Shown: positions 1-6,805 of the stretch, piece after piece
Position numbering within the stretch: position 1 is the stretch's first letter
Layout: each line of letters opens with the position of its first letter
Origin: JBOGJI01 sp050747865
Lineage (GTDB): Bacteria; Acidobacteriota; Thermoanaerobaculia; Multivoradales; JAHEKO01
Reading direction: 5' to 3'
Assembly: GCA_050747865.1 (NCBI GenBank)
Contig: JBOGJI010000228.1
Location: 1 to 18,558 of the forward strand
DNA length: 18,558 nucleotides
Notes under the pieces: model-generated
The model's input: the letters and a program-made list of their open reading frames with translations, nothing else
The model's database searches: none
Told to the model about the DNA's origin: nothing
Program-made: the position numbers and the translations under genes

Positions 1-1468
1 CGATCGGGTAATCGATGCCGGCGGACGCGAGCTCTCGTTTGCGCGCGACAACATCGGCGCCCGCTCTCGCGCCTTCGACAAGCGACTCCATGACCCGCAA
101 CTGACGGTCTTCCTGGCCGAGCCGGCGGCCGCCGGACAGACGCTGACGCTCGCGGTCGACTACGAGCTGGAGATCTCCAACTTTGTCACCGGGGCGGACT
201 GGTACCCGACGTACCACCCTCCGGACGCGGGGCTGACGGATCTTCATACGGCGCGCATCGTGGTCACCGCGCCGGACGACGTCGAGGTCCGGGCCATGGG
301 GGCGAAGGAAGGCGAGACCCGGGAGGGGAAGCTCAACACCACGGTGTTTCGCCTCGACCGCCCGGCCAAGATGGTCACCTTCACAACCGCCAGGCGCCTG
401 ATCGAGGAGCGGCACGCTCTCGAGAGCTTGCCGACCGTGGTGGTCTTCGGATCCGATTACGGCGTGTCCGAGGACATGCTCCACGACACGGGTGCCGACA
501 TCGTCAACAGCATGAATTACTTCCAGGAGTTGTTCGACTCCAAGCTGCCTGGAGACGAGCTGCGAGCGGCCATGATCGACGCCGGTCACGGTCAGGCCTT
601 CGACGGCATGCTGCACCTCCCCGAGTACTCGGGCGTGGAATTCTCGGCCACGGTGCCGTTCTTCCGCGCTCACGAGGTCGCCCACCAGTGGTGGGGTCAT
701 ATGGTCGGCTGGAAAACCTACCGGGATCAGTGGCTGTCTGAGGGTTTCGCCGAATACTCGGCGATGCTCTACATGGCGGCGTCGCTCGACAACGGCGAGA
801 AGCTCTTCCAGGAGGCGCTGCAGGTGAGTCGTGACGAGCTGACCGGATCGCTCAAGACCGCCTTCAGCCGCTTCTCGCGGCCGGGCCAGACATTGCTCAA
901 CAGCCGGGCGGCCGCACGCATCGGTCCCATCGGGCACGGCTACCGGGCCAACGTCGGCGCCTCGCCCGGCGCCTACTTCTCCCTCGCCTACAACAAGGGG
1001 GCCTACGTGCTTCACATGCTGCGCACCATCCTGCGGGGGGTGACCGGCAGTGATGAGACATTCTTCACCATCCTCCGGGACTTCGTGGCCACGTACCAAG
1101 GCAAGGCGGCGTCCACCGAGGACTTTCAACAGATCGTGACCAGGCACGCCCCGGCGGACTGGAGCTGGTTCTTCGACCAGTGGGTGTACGGCGCCGAGAT
1201 CCCGACTTACGAATGGGATTGGAAGACCGGCGGCAAGACGGCCGACGGCAAGACGGAGATCGTCCTCCGGGTGCGCCAGCGCGACGTTCCCGCGGGCTTC
1301 CGGATGCTGGTGCCGGTGCGCGTCGAGCTCCCCGGCGGCCAGAGCGGCGAGATGCCGGTGATGATCGACGAGCCCGAGAAGGAGGTCACCATCGCCCTCC
1401 CGGCACCGCCCAAGACCGTGGAGTTCAATCCCGGCCACGCCGTTCTTGCGAAGGTGAAGCGGATGTAA
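1..1468 (+). CDS. M1-family zinc metallopeptidase (aminopeptidase N-like), 5' partial
   Basis: The reading frame is open from base 2, so the gene begins before the window and 488 C-terminal residues are visible. The gluzincin signature is complete: HEVAH at 671-685, then 18 residues, then the third zinc-ligand Glu (740-742, in WLSEGFAEYS). Tyr at 989-991 in YNKGAY matches the M1 proton-donor tyrosine. The region before HEVAH resembles the M1 N-terminal beta domain, with a WYPTYHP motif. The usual exopeptidase GxMEN motif is not recognisable; at that place there is DGMLHLPEYSG, as in a set of M1-like proteins with a 'GLxxLP'-type replacement. Known family members remove N-terminal residues from peptides with a zinc-activated water; the substrate here cannot be predicted. 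A C-terminal beta-domain follows the helical catalytic region. The next gene begins 32 bp downstream behind its own candidate promoter, so co-transcription is uncertain. Confidence 0.93.
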   Translation, partial: DRVIDAGGRELSFARDNIGARSRAFDKRLHDPQLTVFLAEPAAAGQTLTLAVDYELEISNFVTGADWYPTYHPPDAGLTDLHTARIVVTAPDDVEVRAMGAKEGETREGKLNTTVFRLDRPAKMVTFTTARRLIEERHALESLPTVVVFGSDYGVSEDMLHDTGADIVNSMNYFQELFDSKLPGDELRAAMIDAGHGQAFDGMLHLPEYSGVEFSATVPFFRAHEVAHQWWGHMVGWKTYRDQWLSEGFAEYSAMLYMAASLDNGEKLFQEALQVSRDELTGSLKTAFSRFSRPGQTLLNSRAAARIGPIGHGYRANVGASPGAYFSLAYNKGAYVLHMLRTILRGVTGSDETFFTILRDFVATYQGKAASTEDFQQIVTRHAPADWSWFFDQWVYGAEIPTYEWDWKTGGKTADGKTEIVLRVRQRDVPAGFRMLVPVRVELPGGQSGEMPVMIDEPEKEVTIALPAPPKTVEFNPGHAVLAKVKRM

Positions 1469-1493
1469 CAGCTCGCGTGGTATGTCATACCAT
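1465..1493 (+). promoter_or_regulatory. candidate promoter for the CRTAC1-A operon
   Basis: GTAACA (1465-1470) matches TTGACA at four of six positions. A 17-bp spacer follows, then TACCAT (1488-1493), a TANNNT-type -10 box. This box ends 7 nt before the GTG at 1501, a spacing typical of leaderless transcripts. The -35 box overlaps the stop codon of the upstream metallopeptidase gene. Assigned by eye; no transcription data. Confidence 0.35.
1478..1492. promoter_or_regulatory. perfect 15-bp dyad TGGTATGTCATACCA, candidate operator
   Basis: The two 7-bp arms TGGTATG and CATACCA are exact reverse complements around a single T. The site lies between the metallopeptidase stop and the CRTAC1-A start, and it covers the spacer and most of the candidate -10 box, a classic repressor position. 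The short arms with TGGTAT/ATACCA resemble sites of GntR-family regulators (TGGT...ACCA for FadR and PdhR, TGGTATA for NanR). No regulator gene is in the window, so the assignment is inference. A 1-nt loop makes an RNA hairpin terminator unlikely. Confidence 0.45.
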
Positions 1494-1500
1494 CAGCGAG

Positions 1501-3240
1501 GTGTTGTCGTTCGCTCTGTCCCCCACCTTGCCAGCTTTCCGATCGCCGAGGCTCTGGCTCTCTCTTCTGCTGGCGTCCGCGCCGACGTTCGCGGAGCCAC
1601 CGATCTTCGTCGACGTCGCGGCTGAGGTCGGGCTGGATTTCGTCCACTTCAACGGCATGTCGGGCGAGCTGTACTTCGCGGAGATGATGGGAGCGGGCGT
1701 GGGTCTCCTGGACTACGACGGTGACGGGGACCTCGACGTCTACCTCGTGCAAGGCCATATGCTCGGCGAGGGCAAGCGGATCGAGGACGCCATCTTTCCG
1801 CCGCGGCACCCGCTGCCGCTGACCGACCGTCTGTACCGCAATGACACCCATTTCGGGGAGAACGGGGACATCGTGCTGCGCTTCGTCGACGTCACCGAGG
1901 CGAGCGGTATCCGTGCCGAGGGCTATGGCATGGGGGTGGCGACCGGAGACATCGACAACGACGGCTGGGTGGACCTCTACGTCACCAACTTCGGATCCAA
2001 TCAGATGTGGCGCAACAACGGAGATGGCACCTTCACCGACGTCACCGAGCGCTCGGGCACGGGGGATCCTCGTTGGGGGGTCTCCGCCTCCTTTCTAGAC
2101 TACGACCGGGACGGCTGGCTCGACCTCTTCGTCGGTAATTACGTGGACTTCCGCCTGGCGAACCACAAGGAGTGCGCCGCGGCGAGCGGCGCACGCGACT
2201 ACTGCGGGCCACGCTCGTACCGACCCGAGCCCGATCGCCTGTACCATAACCGCGGAGATGGAACTTTCGACGACGTCTCGGAGCGCTCTGGAATCGCTGC
2301 AGCGCGGGGCAACGCCCTGGGAGTGGTCGCAGCAGACTTCGACGGTGACAGTCGGCTCGATATCTACGTCGCCAACGACCAGATGCCGAACTTCCTGTGG
2401 CGCAACGAGGGCGACGGGACATTCACAGATGACGCGGTCCTGGACGGAGTCGCGGTCAATGAGCAGGGACAGCCGGAGGCGAGCATGGGCGTGGTCGCCG
2501 CGGATCTGGATGGCGATCGTATCGACGACCTGTTCATGACCCACCTGACCCGGGAGAAGAACACGTTCTACCACAACGACGGTGGCGGCCTATTCGTCGA
2601 CACCAGCCGCGCGTCAGGCCTCGGGGTGCCGAGCATCCCGTTCACCGGCTTTGGCGTGGGGCTCCTCGACTACGACCGCGACGGTTGGCTGGATCTGTTC
2701 GTGGCCAATGGCGCGGTGCTTCGCATCGAGGAGCTGCTGGCGCGCGACGACCCGCAACCGCTTCATCAGAAGAACCAGCTCTTCCGCAATGTGACGGTGC
2801 GGCCCGGCCAGGGCCGTTTCTCCGAGGTGACCGCCGAGGCTGGAGACGTCTTCGACCTGTCCGAGGTGAGTCGCGGGGTGGCGACGGGAGAAGTCGACCT
2901 GGATGGCCGTCCCGACCTCGTGGTCACGAATAACGCCGGCCCGGTGCGGTTGCTCCTGAATCGGGCCGGCGGAAACCATCACTGGTTGGGGATTGCGTTG
3001 CTGCCCGCTGGTCCGCCGCAGTCGCTGCTGCCGGTGCAGGTGGAGATCCACCGCAGCGACGGGGCGGTGCTCTTGCGGCGAGCGACAACTGACGGCAGTT
3101 ACGCTTCCGCCAACGATCCCCGGATCTTCGCCGGGCTCGCACAGGCCGACGTAACGAAACTCCGGGTGATCTGGCCGGACGGAGCCACCACAGAGTGCTT
3201 CGAGCCCCCGACCGATCGCCTCCTCGTCCTCTACCGATGA
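1501..3240 (+). CDS. CRTAC1-A: secreted FG-GAP / ASPIC-UnbV seven-bladed propeller protein
   Basis: From the GTG at 1501 this gives 579 residues. There is no in-frame ATG near the N-terminus; GTG 1477 and TTG 1504 are alternatives. I prefer 1501 because of the -10 spacing and because it opens a plausible Sec signal peptide ending SAPTFA before EPP. Seven calcium-loop motifs lie between residues about 71 and 472 (DYDGDGDLD, DIDNDGWVD, DYDRDGWLD, DFDGDSRLD, DLDGDRIDD, DYDRDGWLD, VDLDGRPD), implying a seven-bladed integrin-like propeller. Cys225 and Cys235 sit in the family motif C-x9-YCGP before PDRLYHNRGDGTF and probably form a disulfide. The C-terminal ASPIC/UnbV region is degenerate, but WLGIALL and LRVIWPDG can be seen. 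It is the most divergent of the plus-strand propellers. Family function is unknown in bacteria; a binding or scaffolding role outside the cytoplasm is inferred. The stop overlaps the next start (ATGA). Confidence 0.9.
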   Translation: MLSFALSPTLPAFRSPRLWLSLLLASAPTFAEPPIFVDVAAEVGLDFVHFNGMSGELYFAEMMGAGVGLLDYDGDGDLDVYLVQGHMLGEGKRIEDAIFPPRHPLPLTDRLYRNDTHFGENGDIVLRFVDVTEASGIRAEGYGMGVATGDIDNDGWVDLYVTNFGSNQMWRNNGDGTFTDVTERSGTGDPRWGVSASFLDYDRDGWLDLFVGNYVDFRLANHKECAAASGARDYCGPRSYRPEPDRLYHNRGDGTFDDVSERSGIAAARGNALGVVAADFDGDSRLDIYVANDQMPNFLWRNEGDGTFTDDAVLDGVAVNEQGQPEASMGVVAADLDGDRIDDLFMTHLTREKNTFYHNDGGGLFVDTSRASGLGVPSIPFTGFGVGLLDYDRDGWLDLFVANGAVLRIEELLARDDPQPLHQKNQLFRNVTVRPGQGRFSEVTAEAGDVFDLSEVSRGVATGEVDLDGRPDLVVTNNAGPVRLLLNRAGGNHHWLGIALLPAGPPQSLLPVQVEIHRSDGAVLLRRATTDGSYASANDPRIFAGLAQADVTKLRVIWPDGATTECFEPPTDRLLVLYR

Positions 3241-5144
3241 ACTGCTCGCTCGCGCTGCGGCTGCGCATATTGCTCCTGTTGACGACCTTGGGCTTGTCGG
3301 CTGGGGTCGATGCCGTTGCACAGGCACCGCCGGAGTTGCTTCCGGTGCCGCACCCTGCTCTGGAACGCATGGAGCCCGGGGTTCGGGAACGACTGCTCGC
3401 CGAGCGCGAGGTGCTCGATCGTTACCTAGCTCGAGTAGATGTCGATCCCGAGATCTTGGGCCTCGCGTTCGGCACCATGGGTCAAGTCTATCAAGTCTAT
3501 GACCTGACGCGGCCGGCCGTCGTGTGCTTCGAGAACGCCCGGCTGCTGCTGCCCGAAGACTTTCGCTGGTCCTACCACCTCGGTACGCTGTATCAACTCG
3601 ACGGCGACCTGGCACGCGCTCGCGAGCGGTTGCAGGAGGCCTCGCGACTGGCACCGCCAGACCTGCCGGCGCATCTGCGGCTCGGGCAGGTGTTGGTGGA
3701 GCTGCAGGACCTGGACGGCGCGGAGGCGGCCTTCCGCGAGGTTCTCACAGCCGACCCGGAGAACGCTGCGGCTCAATACGGGCTCGGCAGAGTCGCCTTT
3801 GCGCGCGGGGAGCTGGAACAGGCGGTCCGGCACTTCGAGACTGCTCTCGAGCTGCAGCCCGAAGCCGACTCGATCCACCATCTCCTCGGCATGGCCTATC
3901 GTCAGCTAGGCGACCTCGAGCGCGCTCGAGACCATCTGGCGCTCAATCGCTCGACGCCCGTCTCGTTCCCCGATCCCCTATTCGAAGACCTCGCACCCCC
4001 CGTGCAAAGTGCCCGGGGTCACTTCCACGCAGGTACCGAGGCGCTGCGGCGGGGAGACCGCGAGGCGGCCGTGGGGCACTTCCAAAACGCCCTCGCCATC
4101 GATCCGGAGGACTGGCTTGCCCATTACAACCTGGGTCTGACACTGGGTGCGCTGGAGCGCCGAGACGAGGCGAAGGCGGAACTGCGCAGGGCGCTCGAGC
4201 TCAACCCCGGTTATGGTTACGCCCACCACTTCCTGGGCGTCTTGCTGGCCGAGGATGGTCGCCTCGAGGAGGCGGCGAGGCACTTCGACAAGGCACACGA
4301 GCTCGACCCCGGGGACCCGGAGGCTCACCTCGAGTGGGCCACGGCGCTGGCGGCCCGTGGCGAGGTGAAGCGCGCGATCGAGGAGCTGGAAGCCTTGGTC
4401 GAGAGGAACCCCGCGCATTCTGCGGCGCGCCTCAGGCTGGCGACCCTCGAGGCCCGGCAAGGACGTACCGCCGAGGCGCGCCGCCACCTCGAGCACGTCC
4501 TGGCCGGCGAGGCTCGGCCGCGCGAGCGGGCGGAGGCCCATCTCACGTTCGGGCGGCTCGCCGACCAGTCGGGCGCGGCTGACGAGGCTCTGGAGCACTA
4601 TCGCCAGGCGGCCGGGATCAATCCGAAGGCGAAGGAGATTCAGGTCGCTTGGGGAGCCGCGCTCGGTCGGACCGGGCGGTTTTCCGAGGCGGCGGCGGCT
4701 TACGCGCGTGCAGTGGATCTCGCGCCCGAGGACGCGGACGTCCATTTCGGCCGCGCCATGGCCCTGATCCTCGCCGCCCGATACCCCGACGCCGAGTCGG
4801 CGCTCGAGCAGGGACTGGAGGCGGTACCCGAGAGCCTGCCGCTTGCTCATCTGCTCGCGCGCTTGCTGGCCACCTGTCCCGACCCGGCGGTGCGAGACGG
4901 CGAGCGGGGGTTAGAACTCGCCACCCACGTCGTCGACCAGCAGCCGAGCCCCGATCACGCAGAGACGGTGGCCATGGCCTTGGCGGAGGTCGGCCGCTTC
5001 GACGAAGCGATCGAGTGGCAGCGCCGGGTCGTCGCCGAGGCCGAGACGGCTCGCGATGCCGCGGCTGTGGAGCGTTCGCGTCGTCGGCTCGCCCAGTACC
5101 GTAACCGGCAAGCGGTCCGCGCCCCGTGGAACGAGAGCAACTGA
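3237..5144 (+). CDS. TPR-A: secreted tetratricopeptide-repeat protein
   Basis: Starts at the ATG of an ATGA overlap with CRTAC1-A, giving 635 residues; an open frame upstream to 3195 is spurious because it lies inside the preceding gene. A signal peptide is clear (MNCSLALRLRILLLLTTLGL, Ala-rich cleavage region near VAQA). At least nine TPR units follow from about residue 75, with consensus Gly/Ala, Tyr and Pro positions, for example PENAAAQYGLGRVAFARGEL and PEDWLAHYNLGLTLGALERR. A linker containing SFPDPLFEDLAPP divides two TPR blocks. Near the C-terminus LLATCPDPAVRDGERGLELA followed by VGRFDEAIEWQRR matches a motif common in exported TPR proteins of Planctomycetota and Acidobacteriota. TPR solenoids bind proteins; the likely partners are the propellers encoded on both sides, by coupled translation. 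No enzyme domain is visible. Confidence 0.92.
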   Translation: MNCSLALRLRILLLLTTLGLSAGVDAVAQAPPELLPVPHPALERMEPGVRERLLAEREVLDRYLARVDVDPEILGLAFGTMGQVYQVYDLTRPAVVCFENARLLLPEDFRWSYHLGTLYQLDGDLARARERLQEASRLAPPDLPAHLRLGQVLVELQDLDGAEAAFREVLTADPENAAAQYGLGRVAFARGELEQAVRHFETALELQPEADSIHHLLGMAYRQLGDLERARDHLALNRSTPVSFPDPLFEDLAPPVQSARGHFHAGTEALRRGDREAAVGHFQNALAIDPEDWLAHYNLGLTLGALERRDEAKAELRRALELNPGYGYAHHFLGVLLAEDGRLEEAARHFDKAHELDPGDPEAHLEWATALAARGEVKRAIEELEALVERNPAHSAARLRLATLEARQGRTAEARRHLEHVLAGEARPRERAEAHLTFGRLADQSGAADEALEHYRQAAGINPKAKEIQVAWGAALGRTGRFSEAAAAYARAVDLAPEDADVHFGRAMALILAARYPDAESALEQGLEAVPESLPLAHLLARLLATCPDPAVRDGERGLELATHVVDQQPSPDHAETVAMALAEVGRFDEAIEWQRRVVAEAETARDAAAVERSRRRLAQYRNRQAVRAPWNESN

Positions 5145-6805
5145 CCAGTGGCCAGACGCTGTGCGGCGGCATCCTGGCGCTGTGCGCTCTGGCGTCGGCG
5201 TCGGGCGCCGAGCAGCCTCCGTTCCGTGAGGTCTCCGAGGCGTGGGGACTCACCTTCCGCCACCACCATGGCGGCAGCGGCGCGTTCTACATGCCGGAGA
5301 CGATGGGCTCGGGGGTCGTCCTCTTCGACTATGACGGCGACGGGGACCTGGATGTGTTCTTCATCGACAGCGGAGCGCTGCCGGGCTATACGGGCGATCC
5401 CGGCCGGTCCGTCCTCTACCGCAACGATGGATCCGGGCGGTTCGTCGACGTCACCGAGCGCTCGGGCATCGTGGTCACCGGCTATGGCATGGGCGGCGTG
5501 GCCGGTGACGTCGATGGCGACGGCGACCTCGACCTCTGCGTCACCGCCTTCGGCCGCAACCAGCTCTTCGTCAATCGCGGCGACGGGACCTTCGAGGACC
5601 GCACCGATGCGGCCGGCGTCGGCGATCCGCTGTGGTCCGCCTCGGCCGCCTTCGCCGATGTCGACCGCGACGGGGACCTCGATCTCTATGTAACCAACTA
5701 CGTCGACTTCAGCTTCGACAACAATCCACTCTGCGGCCTGCCCAGTGAGGGGTTGCGCTCCTACTGTCACCCGGACGTCTACCAGGGGCTGCCGGATCGC
5801 TTCTACCGCAACCGCGGCGACGGTACCTTCTTCGACGACACGGCCAGTGCAGGCTTCGGCAGCGCCCGCGGCAAGGGCCTGGGCGTGATCTTCGCTCATC
5901 TGAATGGCGACCTCTGGCCGGATCTCTATGTGGCCAACGACATGACCCCGAACTTCCTGTTCCGCAACCGCGGCGACGGGAGCTTCGAGGACGTGGCGGT
6001 CCTCGCCGGTGTGGCGTACAGCGATCAGGGCCAGCCGGAGGCGGGGATGGGGGTCGAGGTAGGCGACCTCACCGGCGACGGACTGCCCGAGATACTGGTC
6101 ACCCACCTGGATCAGCAGACCAACGCGCTGTACAGCGCCGTGAGCTCGACGCTGTTCCTCGACCGCCGCCACGCTTCACGGCTGGCGGAGGCGTCCCTGT
6201 TCGAGGTCGGGTTCGGCGTGGCTCTCGTCGATTACGACCAGGACGGCGACCTCGACGTCGTGCTGGCCAACGGTCACATCATTCACAACATCGACCAGTG
6301 GGGGCGCGGCACCACCTACCGGCAACGCAATCAGCTCTTCAGCAACGACGGGCGGGGCCGGTTCGAGGAGGTGTCGGGCTCGGGTCTCGACGTGGTGCGC
6401 TCGAGTCGCGGGCTGGCGGCCGGAGATCTCGACGGCGACGGCGATCTCGATCTCGTGGTGACGAGCTCGAACGATCTCGCCGAGGTCTACGAGAACCGGT
6501 GCGGCGACTGTGGAGGCTGGTTGCGGGTCGACCTCGCGAGCTCGGCGGGCGATCGGCACGGGATCGGGGCCCAGATCCAGCTGGAGGCGGCCGGGAAGCG
6601 GCAGCAGCGCGAGGTGCGTACCGGAACCTCTTATCTTTCCCAGGGTGCACTGACCTCGCATTTCGGCGTCGGTGCGGCTGAGCGGGTGGAGTCCCTGGAA
6701 GTCCACTGGCCGAGTGGACGGCTTCAGCGCCTGCACTCGGTCCCCGCGTCCCGTCGATTGCGAATCCACCAGCGGACCCGGTCGGGCGAGGCGACACAGC
6801 CGTGA
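5126..6805 (+). CDS. CRTAC1-B: secreted FG-GAP / ASPIC-UnbV seven-bladed propeller protein
   Basis: The GTG at 5126 gives 559 residues and a 19-bp overlap with TPR-A. An alternative CTG at 5141 would create the same 4-nt NTGA overlap used at the other operon junctions. The signal peptide core is GGILALCALASASGA. The N-terminal family motif reads FRHHHGGSGAFYMPET. Seven propeller motifs run from residue about 68 to 443. Blades 4 and 5 are degenerate (HLNGDLWPD and DLTGDGLPE), so calcium binding there is doubtful. Cys203 and Cys214 form the C-x10-YC pair before PDRFYRNRGDGTF. A CxxC (Cys459, Cys462; NRCGDCGGW) follows blade 7, then the ASPIC/UnbV domain (HGIGAQI, REVRTGTSYLSQ, VHWPSG). It is a close paralogue of the next gene, aligning almost end to end, so the pair arose by tandem duplication. 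Biological role unknown. Confidence 0.92.
   Translation: MEREQLTSGQTLCGGILALCALASASGAEQPPFREVSEAWGLTFRHHHGGSGAFYMPETMGSGVVLFDYDGDGDLDVFFIDSGALPGYTGDPGRSVLYRNDGSGRFVDVTERSGIVVTGYGMGGVAGDVDGDGDLDLCVTAFGRNQLFVNRGDGTFEDRTDAAGVGDPLWSASAAFADVDRDGDLDLYVTNYVDFSFDNNPLCGLPSEGLRSYCHPDVYQGLPDRFYRNRGDGTFFDDTASAGFGSARGKGLGVIFAHLNGDLWPDLYVANDMTPNFLFRNRGDGSFEDVAVLAGVAYSDQGQPEAGMGVEVGDLTGDGLPEILVTHLDQQTNALYSAVSSTLFLDRRHASRLAEASLFEVGFGVALVDYDQDGDLDVVLANGHIIHNIDQWGRGTTYRQRNQLFSNDGRGRFEEVSGSGLDVVRSSRGLAAGDLDGDGDLDLVVTSSNDLAEVYENRCGDCGGWLRVDLASSAGDRHGIGAQIQLEAAGKRQQREVRTGTSYLSQGALTSHFGVGAAERVESLEVHWPSGRLQRLHSVPASRRLRIHQRTRSGEATQP

Noticed and set aside
1180..1500. Upstream extension of CRTAC1-A into the metallopeptidase gene
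   Set aside because: The open frame overlaps 289 bp of a conserved M1 coding region and is Arg/Gly/Pro-rich without family similarity; the signal peptide begins after 1501.
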